From NCBI RefSeq assembly GCF_900108315.1, contig NZ_FNVB01000009.1, positions 1 to 64,000 of the forward strand: a stretch of DNA of 64,000 nucleotides, in the 5' to 3' direction. The notes under the pieces are model-generated. The model saw only the letters and a program-made list of their open reading frames with translations, had not been told where the DNA came from and did no database searches. Position numbers and translations under genes: made by a program. Positions within the stretch are counted from its first letter, which is position 1. Every line of letters starts with the position of its first letter. This stretch comes from Saccharopolyspora kobensis. GTDB lineage: Bacteria > Actinomycetota > Actinomycetes > Mycobacteriales > Pseudonocardiaceae. Shown here in pieces: positions 8,552 through 16,677 of the stretch.

Positions 8552-8817
8552 TGGCCTGTCGCTGCGGTCTCCCTCGCGACACGGAAAACATTAGCACGGC
8601 TCGCGAGGGCCCTGAACCGGGGGGTGGATCTGGCGGTGCGGCGGGTTGGCCGGAGTCGCCGAGCAACCCTCGGTGCGGGTCGTGCGTCTGTTGGGCAGGT
8701 GGTCGGCCTGCGCGGATCACACAGTGTGTACGCCTGGTCTCTTCGTCCCCCGTCGGGACCTTGCGGCACACTGTTCACAGGGGTTAGTTGTGCTTCTAAG
8801 CGGACGGACTGTTGCTC

Positions 8818-10020
8818 ATGAGGGAGTGGCGTAATCCGGTCGGGGGTCCCGTGAGGGTTTCGCGGCTGTTGACGATGTTGATCTTCGGCGTGGTGGCGCT
8901 GTTGGTCGCGGGGTGTAGTGGATCCGGTGGTTCGGAGACCGGCTCGGGCTCCGACGAGGTGCCGCCGGCGCCGACGCTGGAGCTGGCGCCGCTGAACGGG
9001 GCGAAGGACGTGTCCCCGGCCGAGCCGATCACGGCGAAGGTGGCCAACGGCCGGATCGTGAACGCGGTGCTCACCAACACCGAGAACAAGCAGGTGGGCG
9101 GCACCATCTCGCCGGACGGGGCGAGCTGGACCGCGGGGGAGAAGCTCGGCTACGGCAAGACCTACACGCTGGAGGTGACGGCGCAGGGTGCCAGCGGGCC
9201 GGCGATCACCCAGCAGTCCACCTTCACCACGGTTTCGCCGGGCAAGCAGAGCTACGTGTCGATGAACCCGCTCGACGGGCAGACGGTCGGGGTCGGGCAG
9301 CCGCTGGCGTTCTACTTCAGCAAGGACGCCCCGGCGCCGGACAAGGCGAAGGCCGAAGCGGCCATCAAGATCCAGACCGAGCCCGCGGTGGAGGGCGCGT
9401 TCTACTGGTTCAACAGCCGCGAGGTGCACTGGCGGCCGAAGGAGTACTGGAAGCCCGGCACCAAGGTGACCATCGACGTCGACGTCTTCGGGCGGGACCT
9501 CGGCAACGGCGCTTGGGGCCAGGAGGACCGCAAGGCCACCATCACCATCGGCGATGCGGTGATCCTGCGGGCCGACGGCGCCTCGCACCAGATGTCGATC
9601 GAGAAGAACGGCCAGGTGATCCGGACCATGCCGGTGTCGCTGGGCAAGCCGTCCTTCCCGTCGAACAACGGCGTGCACGTGGTCACCGAGCACCACGCCA
9701 CGAAGGTGATGGACTCCACCACCTACGGCCTGCCGCTCGAGGCGGGCGGCTACCGCACCGAGGTGAAGTGGGCGGTCCGGATCTCCAACGGCGGTGAGTT
9801 CCTGCACGCGGCGCCGTGGTCGGTGGCGCAGCAGGGCAACAGCAACGTCAGCCACGGCTGCATCAACATGAGCATGGACAACGCCAAATGGGTCTACGAC
9901 CTGCTCAAGAAGGGCGACATCGTGGAGATCACCAACTCCGGCGGCCCGGACCTGCGGTCCTGGGACGGCTTCGGGGACTGGCAGATCCCGTGGGACCAGT
10001 GGGTGGCGGGCAACCGCTGA
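8818..10020 (+). CDS. L,D-transpeptidase lipoprotein (LdtMt2-like)
   Basis: A 400-aa cell-wall enzyme that forms 3-3 cross-links in peptidoglycan. It has a hydrophobic signal with lipobox LLVAGCS, two bacterial Ig-like domains (about residues 45-140 and 145-250: PLNGAKDVSPAEPITAKV, NPLDGQTVGVGQPLAFYF) and the YkuD catalytic domain (about 255-385) with the signature SHGCINMS; Cys348 is the nucleophile. The C-terminal tail is rich in Trp (SWDGFGDWQIPWDQW), as in the mycobacterial enzymes. Start is uncertain: ATG at 8818 is used here, while a GTG at 8851 (MRVSRLL) sits closer to the signal peptide and has GGGGG upstream. It is monocistronic, with a strong terminator. Length fits LdtMt2 (408 aa). 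Confidence 0.93.
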   Translation: MREWRNPVGGPVRVSRLLTMLIFGVVALLVAGCSGSGGSETGSGSDEVPPAPTLELAPLNGAKDVSPAEPITAKVANGRIVNAVLTNTENKQVGGTISPDGASWTAGEKLGYGKTYTLEVTAQGASGPAITQQSTFTTVSPGKQSYVSMNPLDGQTVGVGQPLAFYFSKDAPAPDKAKAEAAIKIQTEPAVEGAFYWFNSREVHWRPKEYWKPGTKVTIDVDVFGRDLGNGAWGQEDRKATITIGDAVILRADGASHQMSIEKNGQVIRTMPVSLGKPSFPSNNGVHVVTEHHATKVMDSTTYGLPLEAGGYRTEVKWAVRISNGGEFLHAAPWSVAQQGNSNVSHGCINMSMDNAKWVYDLLKKGDIVEITNSGGPDLRSWDGFGDWQIPWDQWVAGNR

Positions 10021-10041
10021 CCCGCTGAGCCACCGGCGCCG

Positions 10042-10075
10042 AGAGGGCCCTGTTCCAGCCGGAACAGGGCCCTCT
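10042..10075 (+). terminator. Terminator after the L,D-transpeptidase gene
   Basis: A perfect 15-bp stem (AGAGGGCCCTGTTCC and its complement at 10061-10075) with a 4-base loop, followed by TTCGCG. It starts 21 bases after the stop. Confidence 0.88.
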
Positions 10076-10103
10076 TCGCGTCCGGGGCAGGAGATCTCGA
10101 CCA

Positions 10104-10357
10104 ATGCGTGAGTTCGGGGATGAGCGAGGAGCGGTCGTGACCGCCGGAGACGCCGCGAATGGCACGTTGGGGATCGCGCAGGACGGCGGTACGCACCTCG
10201 TGCTCGTGCACAGCGAGCTCGTTCCCGAGCCCGCTGCCGATTTCGCCGTCGGCTGGCACGTGATGGTCGATGCTCCCGGGCTGGGCCTCGATGGTGCGCG
10301 GAGCGAGACCGCGTGGGCGCGATCGAGGAGATCATCCCGATCTACGCGGGGCGCTGA
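10104..10357 (+). pseudogene. Frameshifted fragment of an SRPBCC/AHSA1-like protein (probable)
   Basis: The open frame from 10104 reads a strand-helix pattern GTHLVLVHSELVPEP then FAVGWHVMVDAPGLGLDGA, like the C-terminal half of SRPBCC (AHSA1-like) proteins: a beta strand ending in 'VLVHSEL' followed by the long helix 'GWH..LDAL..HLDG'. After about residue 70 the frame becomes arginine/serine-rich, while another + frame continues with AERDRVGAIEEIIPIYAGR and a stop at 10355-10357, a plausible natural C-terminus. This suggests a decayed gene lacking its N-terminal half and carrying a frameshift. The call rests on pattern reading only; it could also be a non-coding stretch. Confidence 0.4.
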
Positions 10358-10390
10358 GGAGTTCCGACTGCTCGTCTCGTTCTGGAAAAG

Positions 10391-10429
10391 CGAATGAGGC
10401 CTGATTCCGCGGGAATCAGGCCTCATTCG
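10391..10429 (-). terminator. Terminator after tRNA-His
   Basis: An 18-bp perfect stem (10391-10408 with 10412-10429) and a 3-base loop. On the - strand it is followed by CTTTTCC. It lies 7 bases past the tRNA-His 3' end. Confidence 0.85.
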
Positions 10430-10436
10430 GCTTTGG

Positions 10437-10510
10437 GGTGAGTGACGGGAATCGAACCCGCGACACCTGGGACCACAACCCAGTGCTCTACCGACTGAGC
10501 TACACCCACC
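10437..10510 (-). tRNA. tRNA-His (anticodon GTG)
   Basis: On the - strand: acceptor GTGGGTG pairing with CACTCAC, AGCTCAGTCGGTAGAGC D arm, anticodon arm CTGGG-TTGTGGT-CCCAG (GTG, histidine) and GGTTCGATTCCC T arm. The extra 5' G (-1) opposite the C discriminator, typical of tRNA-His, is encoded at 10510. Confidence 0.95.
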
Positions 10511-10623
10511 TCGGCCGCTCGGAATCGGGCCTCGGCGGGACCGCCTTCCGGAGCAACGCACATATACTAGCGTGCGGTGTCACGCCGTTTTCCGCGGGCT
10601 CCGGTTAGCGGCACCGCCGCTGG

Positions 10624-11265
10624 TCAGCGGCCGTTTTCCGGTTGGTCGGCGGTCTTGCCGATGCCGTCGGCGGCGAGCAGCTCGGCCGCCACCGCGTGCG
10701 CCTGCTCGCTGGTCGGGCCGGGCTGCGGGACGAACGCGGTGCGCCGGTAGTAGGCAAGCTCGCGGATCGACTCCCGGATGTCGGCCAGCGCGCGGTGCGC
10801 CAGGCCCTTCTCCGGCTGCGCGTAGTAGATCCGCGGGTACCAGCGCCGGCACAGCTCCTTGATGGACGACACGTCGACCATCCGGTAGTGCAGGTGGGCG
10901 TCCAGTCGCGGCATGTCGCGGGCGATGAAGCCGCGGTCGGTGGCGATGGAGTTGCCCGCCAGCGGCGCCGACCGCCCGTCCGGGACGTGCTGGCGGATGT
11001 AGTCCAGCACCTGCTGCTCGGCTTCGGCCATGGTCACCGCGGAGCGGCGCACCTCGTCGGTGAGCCCGGAGCGGTCGTGCATCTCGCGGACGACGTCGGG
11101 CATCCCGGCCAGGGCCTCTTCATCGGCGTGGATGACGATGTCCACGCCCTCCCCGAGGATGTTCAGGTCCGCATCGGTGACCAGGGCGGCGATCTCGATC
11201 AGCGCGTCCTTGCCGAGATCGAGACCCGTCATTTCGCAGTCGATCCACACTAGACGGTCATTCAC
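10624..11265 (-). CDS. orn: Oligoribonuclease
   Basis: A 213-aa DEDDh 3'-5' exonuclease that degrades RNA di- and oligonucleotides to mononucleotides. The motifs are in order: WIDCEMTGLD (Asp9, Glu11), NSIATDRGF (Asp), and HRALADIRESI (His and Asp). The GTG at 11265 gives the family N-terminus MNDRLVWIDCEM; the longer open frame to 11304 adds 13 residues absent from the family. It ends just before tRNA-His. Downstream on the same strand of the acyl-CoA synthetase gene is not the case: the synthetase stop is at 11314, about 50 bases upstream of this start, so cotranscription with it is possible. Confidence 0.95.
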   Translation of the reverse strand: MNDRLVWIDCEMTGLDLGKDALIEIAALVTDADLNILGEGVDIVIHADEEALAGMPDVVREMHDRSGLTDEVRRSAVTMAEAEQQVLDYIRQHVPDGRSAPLAGNSIATDRGFIARDMPRLDAHLHYRMVDVSSIKELCRRWYPRIYYAQPEKGLAHRALADIRESIRELAYYRRTAFVPQPGPTSEQAHAVAAELLAADGIGKTADQPENGR

Positions 11266-11313
11266 CCGAGGCAGCCTAACTCGCCACGAGGCGTGATCGT
11301 GCATCCGTCCGGC

Positions 11314-12948
11314 TCATCCGCCCAGCCGATCGCGCAGTTCGCGGGGCACGACCTTGCCGGTGGCGTTGCGCGGCAGCTCGGCCAGGAACACCACGTCGCG
11401 CGGCAGGGCGAACTTCGGCAGCCGGTCGCGGATCCGGTCGCGCAGCTCCTCGGCCGCCAGCTCCTGGTCCGGGCGCAGCACGACGAACGCGGCGAGCCGC
11501 TGGCCGAAGTCCGGGTCGTCGACGCCGATCACCGCGGTCTCGGAGACCTCCGGCAGGCGCGCGATGACGTCCTCGGTCTCCTTGGGGTAGACGTTCTCGC
11601 CACCGGAGATGATCATGTCGTCCTCGCGGCCGACCACGAACAGCCGGCCGGAGGCGTCGATGTGCCCGAGATCACCGGTGGACATCAGGCCGTCGCGGGT
11701 CTCCCGGCCGCTGCCGTTGGTGTAGCCCTCGAAGAGCATGTCGTTGCCCGCGAAGATCCGCCCGGTCGTCCCGCGCTCCACCGGGCTGCCGTCCTCGGCG
11801 AGGATGCGCACCGTCGTGCCCCGCGGCGGTCGGCCCGCCGAGCTCGGTGCCGCGCGCAGGTCCTGCGGGGTGGCGATGCTCACCCACGACACCTCGGTCG
11901 AGCCGTAGAGGTTGTAGAGCACGTTGCCGAAGGCGCGCTGGAAGCGGGTGGCCAGATCGGCGGGCAGCGCCGAACCGCTGCTCGCCACGATCCGCAGCGT
12001 GCTGTGGTCGTAGCGGTCGCGCACCTGCTCGGGCAGGTCCAGGAGGCGCTGGAGCATCACCGGCACGGCGAACACCGCCGTGCACCGGTTGCGCTGCACG
12101 GAGGCCAGCGCTTCCTCGGGCTCGAACTTGCGGCGCAGCACCAGCGTGGCGCCGAGCACGGCGCCCAGCTGGAAGGCCGCGAGGCCCCAGGTGTGGAACA
12201 GCGGCGCGCTGACCAGCATCCGCTCGCCGCTGTCCAGCGGGAGCCGGGAAAGGATCGAGGCGGCCGGGGACAGGCTGGGCGGATCCGGCCGGCGGGCGCC
12301 CTTGGGCGTGCCGGTGGTGCCGGAGGTCAGCACGATCATCCGGGCGTGCCTGCGCGGCCGGGCCGGGCGCCGCGGCGAGGACGTGGCGATCAGGTGCTCC
12401 AGCGTGTCGCGCCGGGTGGTGCCCTCGGTCCAGGCCAGGATCTGGTCGACCTCGGCCGGGAGCTCGGCCAGCTGAGCGCGGAACTCGGCGTCCAGGACCA
12501 GGACGCCGACCTGCTGCTCGGCGATCACGTCGGCGAGCTGGCGGCCGGTCAGCCCGGTGTTGAGCAGAACCACGTCCACGCCGAGCTTGGCCGCGGCGAC
12601 GATCGTCTCGACCGGCCCGTGGTGGTTGCGGCACAGCACGCCGACGCGGGTGCCGCGCTTGACGCGCTTGCGCAGGCCGTTGGCCAGCCGGGAGGTGCGC
12701 TGTTCGAGCTCGGCGTAGCTGAGCGCGCCGCGCTCGTCGATCACCGCCGGGCGGTCCGGGTGGCGCACGGCGCCGACCGCGAAGCCCAGCGGCGGGGTGA
12801 TGCCCCAGTGCCGCCAGGCGCGGATGATCCGCAGCACCTTGTCGGGGCGCAAGGGGCGGAGCACGCCTCGCTTGGCCAGCACGAACAACGTGTGCATGCC
12901 CGGTGTCACCCGATTGACCACGGCCGTGATCCGTCGCCTCGCGCTCAC
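11314..12948 (-). CDS. Acyl-CoA synthetase (AMP-dependent, FadD family)
   Basis: A 544-aa ANL-superfamily ligase that activates a carboxylic acid as an acyl-AMP and transfers it to CoA. The core motifs are visible: LTSGTTGTPKGA (P-loop, near residue 200), YGSTEVSW, MSTGDLGHID, GREDDMIISGGENVYPKE (hinge) and the C-terminal RNATGKVVPREL with the catalytic Lys. N-terminal residues LFVLAKRGVLRPLRPDKV form a basic helix typical of mycobacterial fatty-acyl-CoA/AMP ligases. I chose the GTG giving MSARRRITAV because GGAGGTGG lies 4 bases before it; a longer frame to 13059 has no such site. Substrate is not predictable by eye. It is upstream of orn. Confidence 0.88.
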   Translation of the reverse strand: MSARRRITAVVNRVTPGMHTLFVLAKRGVLRPLRPDKVLRIIRAWRHWGITPPLGFAVGAVRHPDRPAVIDERGALSYAELEQRTSRLANGLRKRVKRGTRVGVLCRNHHGPVETIVAAAKLGVDVVLLNTGLTGRQLADVIAEQQVGVLVLDAEFRAQLAELPAEVDQILAWTEGTTRRDTLEHLIATSSPRRPARPRRHARMIVLTSGTTGTPKGARRPDPPSLSPAASILSRLPLDSGERMLVSAPLFHTWGLAAFQLGAVLGATLVLRRKFEPEEALASVQRNRCTAVFAVPVMLQRLLDLPEQVRDRYDHSTLRIVASSGSALPADLATRFQRAFGNVLYNLYGSTEVSWVSIATPQDLRAAPSSAGRPPRGTTVRILAEDGSPVERGTTGRIFAGNDMLFEGYTNGSGRETRDGLMSTGDLGHIDASGRLFVVGREDDMIISGGENVYPKETEDVIARLPEVSETAVIGVDDPDFGQRLAAFVVLRPDQELAAEELRDRIRDRLPKFALPRDVVFLAELPRNATGKVVPRELRDRLGG

Positions 12949-13027
12949 GCATCCACCTCCCGGTCGGCGGTTACCCGAGAGTAGATACTTACTCGAACTG
13001 ATCGGAACTGGAAAGGGCCGGACCGGG

Positions 13028-13225
13028 TCAGTCCAGGTCGGCGGCCGACACCACCGCATCGCGCAGCACGGCCCGCAGCCGCCCCACCTCCAGCGGGGAC
13101 AGCACCGCCGTCTCGCCGGGCGGCGCGACCAGCACGATGTCGCCCTGGTTGATGAACACCGACATGTCCCGCCGCCTCCCGGCGACGTCGCGGCAGCTCA
13201 CGTGCCATTCCTTGGTGGGCTCCAC
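13028..13225 (-). CDS. Small conserved-type hypothetical protein (65 aa)
   Basis: A 65-aa protein starting with GTG (MEPTKEWHVSCRD). It has an N-terminal Trp/Cys segment, a central beta pattern (MSVFINQGDIVLVAPPGETAVLSP) and a C-terminal helix LEVGRLRAVLRDAV. I do not recognise the family. The regular amphipathic pattern and high third-position GC suggest it is real. It stands between the acyl-CoA synthetase gene (80 bases downstream) and a hairpin, on the same strand. Confidence 0.6.
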   Translation of the reverse strand: MEPTKEWHVSCRDVAGRRRDMSVFINQGDIVLVAPPGETAVLSPLEVGRLRAVLRDAVVSAADLD

Positions 13226-13305
13226 GGATCCCCAGCCTCCCCTGTGCCGTTCGCGCGTCCCCCGCGCGAGTTGATCGAGAGACGCCGCAGCGCGGCAGCC
13301 GTGAC

Positions 13306-13334
13306 GGGGTTTTCCGGAATATTCCGAAAACCCC
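13306..13334. repeat. AT-rich palindrome around CGGAATATTCCG
   Basis: GGGGTTTTCCGGAAT followed by ATTCCGAAAACCCC: a 12-bp perfect palindrome CGGAATATTCCG inside a longer stem with one bulged C. It lies about 80 bases upstream of the small 65-aa gene on the - strand and could be its operator or a transcript hairpin. Confidence 0.6.
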
Positions 13335-13351
13335 TGTTCAGGAACCGAAAA

Positions 13352-13375
13352 GGCGCCGGGCGATAGCCCGGCGCC
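13352..13375 (-). terminator. Terminator after the 245-aa hypothetical gene
   Basis: GGCGCCGGGC and its complement form a perfect 10-bp stem with loop GATA; on the - strand it is followed by TTTTCGG. It lies 18 bases past the stop at 13394. Confidence 0.85.
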
Positions 13376-13393
13376 AACTGGTGATCGGGAAGA

Positions 13394-14131
13394 TCAGACC
13401 GGCCGGACCACGAGTCCTTCGGGCTCGGCGGTGAAGGTGACCGCACCTTCGAAGTCGGCGATGGGCAGCTCGTCGCGCACCAGCCGGTGCGGCGCGTCGA
13501 AGGTCTCCACCCGGACCTCGCCCGCGGTGATCGTCTGCTCGGCGACGTCCGCGCCGCCGACCTGCACCTGCAGCTCGTGACCCTGCACCGCGACGGTGAG
13601 CCAGCCACCGGCGACGGTCAGCTGCTCGCCGCCGTGGGTGACGGTCAGCCGGCTGGTCGCGGGGTCCTCGGAGCGCACCGCGATGTGCGAGATGGCCACG
13701 TCGCGCCGACCTGAGTCGCCGACCAGCGCGATCACGTCGCGGGTGACCGGCTCGGCCGCGGTCTCACCCGGCTTCGGGGTGAGCACCGGGGCGCGCAGCT
13801 GCGCGGCCACGCGGTAGGGCTGCCACGATCCGGCGCCGATCAGGTTGACCACCGCGGTGACGTCGACACCGGTCAGCAGCCGGTCGCTGCCCGGAGCCGG
13901 GGTGACCTCGATCGCGGCGACGCCGCGCTGGTCCAGCAGCTCGCGCAGGGCCTTGGCGCGCTGTCGGCTGTTGCGGTCGAAGCCGCGGGTGATCGCCACG
14001 GTCCCGGAGCCGGCCGCGTCGACCGCGGCGTCGGTCAGGTCCGCCAGCGGTGCCCAGATCCGCGCGGGATCCTCCGGTCGGCGGGGCCGCCGGGAACGGG
14101 CGAAGCTCGGAGCATCGGTCGTGGTTTCCAT
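13394..14131 (-). CDS. Hypothetical protein, two-domain, possibly DAG/NAD-kinase-like fold
   Basis: A 245-aa cytoplasmic protein with no signal or membrane segment. The N-terminal part has alternating strands and helices (GTVAITRGFDRNSRQRAKALRELLDQRG; DRLLTGVDVTAVVNLIGAGSWQPYRVAAQL), loosely like a nucleotide-binding half. The C-terminal 120 residues are beta-rich (ISHIAVRSEDPATSRL, GGWLTVAVQGHELQVQVGG) and recall the beta-sandwich of lipid/NAD kinases. I do not recognise the family and no catalytic motif (GGDGT) is present, so the resemblance may be only of fold. It is single, with its own terminator. The 298 bases upstream, shared with the divergent hydrolase gene, show no clear site. Confidence 0.7.
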   Translation of the reverse strand: METTTDAPSFARSRRPRRPEDPARIWAPLADLTDAAVDAAGSGTVAITRGFDRNSRQRAKALRELLDQRGVAAIEVTPAPGSDRLLTGVDVTAVVNLIGAGSWQPYRVAAQLRAPVLTPKPGETAAEPVTRDVIALVGDSGRRDVAISHIAVRSEDPATSRLTVTHGGEQLTVAGGWLTVAVQGHELQVQVGGADVAEQTITAGEVRVETFDAPHRLVRDELPIADFEGAVTFTAEPEGLVVRPV

Positions 14132-14429
14132 CGTCGCCGAGTTTAGTCCGCGGGCAAGGGTCGCCTTGCCTGCCGGTGGGCCCCTTCACGCTGTGAAATC
14201 GATCGCTTTCGGCGAGCGGGCGGGCCGCGGCGCGGGTTTCCGCTGGTCGCAAAATCGATGCAGTCCCGCCTGTCCGCGTTCTTCAGCGGTGGTTGCGCTC
14301 GGGAACGATCTCGTGTTTCGCGGTTTCTTGTGGTTGGGTTGCATCACGGTCCCTGGGGTGCGGTTGAGCAGGACTCCGGTCGGCACGCGCGGTGACCGTA
14401 GGATTCCGGAAGGCAGGACTGCGAGCTCC

Positions 14430-15218
14430 ATGACACCGATCACCGGCACCGCCGCTGGCGTGCCGTTCACCGCGTTGCCCCCGGCCGGCGATGGGCCCGC
14501 GCCGCTGATCGCCACCTGGCACATGCTGGACGCGCCGCGGTCGGACGCCGCCTTCGCCGCCGCGCTGCCGATGCACGACGTGCCCGCGTGGCGGGTGCAC
14601 CTCGGCATGCCGATGTTCGGGGCGCGCATGGTCGACGGCAGCATGGACGCCGCCATCGCGCTGCTGCAGCAGGACGTCCTGATGGCGGCGATGCACCCGT
14701 TCGTCCGGCAGGCGACCGAGGAGTTCCCGGCCGCGCTGGCGTCGATTCGCGAGCAGCTGCCGGTCGACGACGGCCCGATCGGCGTGCTCGGCGGCTCGCT
14801 GGGCGGCGCGGTCGCGCTGAACGTCCTCGCCTGCACGGAGATCCCGGTCTTCGCCGCCGCGCTGGTGAACGGCGCCATCCGGATGCGCTCGGTCATCGAC
14901 CTGTTCCCCGGCGACTACCCCTACGACGCGGAGTCGGAGCGGGTCGCCGACGCCCTGGACTTCGTCGCCGGTGCGGATCGCATCGCCGGCCGCGCGCCGC
15001 TGCTGGCCGTCAGCGGGGAGCTGGACCACCCCGCTTTCCGCGAGGACGCGGCCGATCTCGTCGCCGCGCTGGGCGACGGGGCCGAGCTGCTGCCGATCCC
15101 CGGGCTGGCGCATCCGCTCGCCGACGAGCCCGGTATCGAGCCCGCTCCGCAGCTGCCGCTGGCGAAGCAGGTCGACGCCGGGCTGACCGCGTGGTTCCGG
15201 CGCCACCTCGCCGCATAG
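14430..15218 (+). CDS. Alpha/beta-hydrolase
   Basis: A 262-aa serine hydrolase-type protein. The nucleophile elbow is GVLGGSLGGAVAL (Ser in GGSLGG), the acid is likely in LLAVSGELDHPAF, and the histidine in PIPGLAHPLADEP. The N-terminal strand PLIATWHMLDAP ends the oxyanion region. No signal peptide, so intracellular. The ATG (MTPITGTAAG) is chosen because the open frame upstream lacks hydrolase features; GGAAGGCAGG lies about 10 bases upstream. Substrate unknown. It is followed after 119 bases by the biotinyl/lipoyl-like gene. Confidence 0.85.
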   Translation: MTPITGTAAGVPFTALPPAGDGPAPLIATWHMLDAPRSDAAFAAALPMHDVPAWRVHLGMPMFGARMVDGSMDAAIALLQQDVLMAAMHPFVRQATEEFPAALASIREQLPVDDGPIGVLGGSLGGAVALNVLACTEIPVFAAALVNGAIRMRSVIDLFPGDYPYDAESERVADALDFVAGADRIAGRAPLLAVSGELDHPAFREDAADLVAALGDGAELLPIPGLAHPLADEPGIEPAPQLPLAKQVDAGLTAWFRRHLAA

Positions 15219-15337
15219 GTCGGGATTGCCGCGTTCTTCCCGGTTGCCGCTGGTCCATCGGTGGGTCGGCGGCCCGGCGGTCTTGTTGGCGCGGGCGGCC
15301 GGAGTGATGCTGGGTTGCTCTCGGAGGGGGGGCGGGG

Positions 15338-15583
15338 ATGACCGAGTTGCTGTTCCCCGCGCTGGGGCGCCGTCCGGCGGGACGGTCTCCGGTGCGCGGG
15401 GTGCTGGTGCGGTGGCTGGCCGCGGACGGGAGCGCCGTGCACGTCGGGGACCGGCTGGCCGAGGTCCGGTCGGCGGGGGATCTCGTCGGCTGGGTTCCCG
15501 CGCTGGCCACCGGGACGCTCTGGCACCAGGTGCGCGCCGGAGAGGTGCTCTGCGCCGGTGCTGTCGTGGGCCTCATCGACTGA
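15338..15583 (+). CDS. Free-standing biotinyl/lipoyl-like domain protein lacking the lysine
   Basis: An 81-aa protein that fits a single biotinyl/lipoyl domain: PVRGVLVRWLAADGSAVHVGDRLAEV then a turn and GWVPALATGTLWHQVRAGEVLCAGAVVGLID. The usual modified Lys at the beta-turn (normally DK or MK) is absent; the turn reads EVRSAGDLVGW. So it cannot be lipoylated or biotinylated at the usual place. The ATG follows GGAGGGGGGGCGGGG. It lies just before the TPP riboswitch of thiD. Role unknown. Confidence 0.75.
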   Translation: MTELLFPALGRRPAGRSPVRGVLVRWLAADGSAVHVGDRLAEVRSAGDLVGWVPALATGTLWHQVRAGEVLCAGAVVGLID

Positions 15584-15607
15584 CCGGTGGTGTCCGGGTT
15601 AGGTTGG

Positions 15608-15689
15608 TGCGAGTGACGCGGGGTGCCCGGCTTGCCGGGCTGAGAACAGACCCGTTGAACCTGACCTAGCTCGTACTAGCGGAGGGACG
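15608..15689 (+). promoter_or_regulatory. TPP (thiamine pyrophosphate) riboswitch upstream of thiD
   Basis: The THI-element core is present in order: CGCGGGGTGC, GGGCTGAGAACAGACCC, GTTGAACCTGACCTAG, and TACTAGCGGAGGGA. The 3' end overlaps the GGAGGGA ribosome-binding site of thiD, so translation block on TPP binding is likely. Confidence 0.95.
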
Positions 15690-15691
15690 TC

Positions 15692-16489
15692 ATGGTTCCG
15701 AACGTGCTGACCATCGCGGGAACCGACCCCAGCGGTGGCGCCGGAGTCCAGGCTGATCTGAAGGCGTTCTCGGCGCACGGCGCCTACGGCATGTCGGTGA
15801 TCACCGCGCTCGTCGCGCAGACCACCACCGGGGTGGCCGAGGTGCACGAGGTTCCGCCGGAGTTCATCACCGCGCAGCTGGTCACGCTGCTCGACGACGT
15901 GCGGGTGGACTCGGTCAAGATCGGCATGCTGGCCAACGCCGAGGTGATCCGCGCGGTGGTCGAGGTGCTGGACCGCTACGCGCCGCCGCACGTGGTGCTG
16001 GACCCGGTCATGGTCGCCAAGAGCGGTGACCGGCTGCTCGCGCCGGATGCGGTCGGGGCGCTGCGCGACGAACTGCTGCCCCGGGTCGACCTGATCACGC
16101 CGAACCTGCCCGAGGCGGCCGACCTGCTGGGCGAACCCGAGCTCACCGACGTCGACGGCATGCCGGCGCAGGCCGAACGGCTGGCCGGGCTCGGCGCCAA
16201 GCAGGTGCTGCTCAAGGGCGGTCACCTCTCCGGTGAGTCCAGTGTGGACCTGCTGTACGGCGACGGGATCGCCGAGTTCCTGACCAGCGAGCGGGTCGTG
16301 ACCACCAACGACCACGGCACCGGCTGCACCCTCTCGGCGGCGATCGCCGCGCTGCGCCCGCAGCGCCCGGACTGGCTGACGGCGGTGCGCGAGAGCAAGG
16401 ACTACCTGACCGAGGCCCTCCGCGCCTCGGAGCGGCTGGACGTCGGCCACGGCCACGGCCCGGTGCACCACTTCCACCACTGGTGGTGA
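15692..16489 (+). CDS. thiD: Hydroxymethylpyrimidine/phosphomethylpyrimidine kinase
   Basis: A 265-aa ribokinase-fold enzyme that phosphorylates HMP and HMP-P to HMP-PP for thiamine synthesis. Motifs: N-terminal LTIAGTDPSGGAGVQADLKAF (substrate site), VLDPVMVAKSGD, LITPNLPEAADLLG, VLLKGGH, and the C-terminal catalytic NDHGTGCTLSAAIAA. The ATG is 6 bases after GGAGGGA inside the TPP riboswitch. The C-terminal tail is His-rich (GHGHGPVHHFHHWW). It precedes tenA, with about 210 bases and two repeat hairpins between them. Confidence 0.97.
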   Translation: MVPNVLTIAGTDPSGGAGVQADLKAFSAHGAYGMSVITALVAQTTTGVAEVHEVPPEFITAQLVTLLDDVRVDSVKIGMLANAEVIRAVVEVLDRYAPPHVVLDPVMVAKSGDRLLAPDAVGALRDELLPRVDLITPNLPEAADLLGEPELTDVDGMPAQAERLAGLGAKQVLLKGGHLSGESSVDLLYGDGIAEFLTSERVVTTNDHGTGCTLSAAIAALRPQRPDWLTAVRESKDYLTEALRASERLDVGHGHGPVHHFHHWW

Positions 16490-16538
16490 CGACCCCGCAG
16501 CCCGGCTGACGATCCACCGGGCTCCACGCGCACTCCGT

Positions 16539-16583
16539 GCAATTTCAATGGAAATCAGACCTCCAATTTCAATGGAAGTTGCG
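16539..16583. repeat. Family-1 repeat, copy B1 (thiD-tenA gap)
   Basis: The left arm GCAATTTCAATGGAAATC matches the other copies exactly. The right arm (CCAATTTCAATGGAAGTTGC) carries the core in direct rather than complementary form, so pairing is imperfect (four mismatches over 18). It is probably a decayed or rearranged copy. The spacer AGACCTCC is shared with copy C. Confidence 0.85.
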
Positions 16584-16633
16584 CGCCTCCGGCGTGTCGT
16601 GACGCGACGCGCCGGGGCCAGTGGGTGACTTCC

Positions 16634-16677
16634 GCAATTTCAATGGAAATCAGGCATCTGATTTCCATTGAAATTGC
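16634..16677. repeat. Family-1 repeat, copy B2 (upstream of tenA)
   Basis: A perfect 20-bp inverted repeat (16634-16653 with 16658-16677) and a 4-base loop GCAT. The arms are GCAATTTCAATGGAAATCAG and its complement. It ends about 24 bases before the tenA start and so lies in the leader or in a thiD-tenA transcript. Confidence 0.93.
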
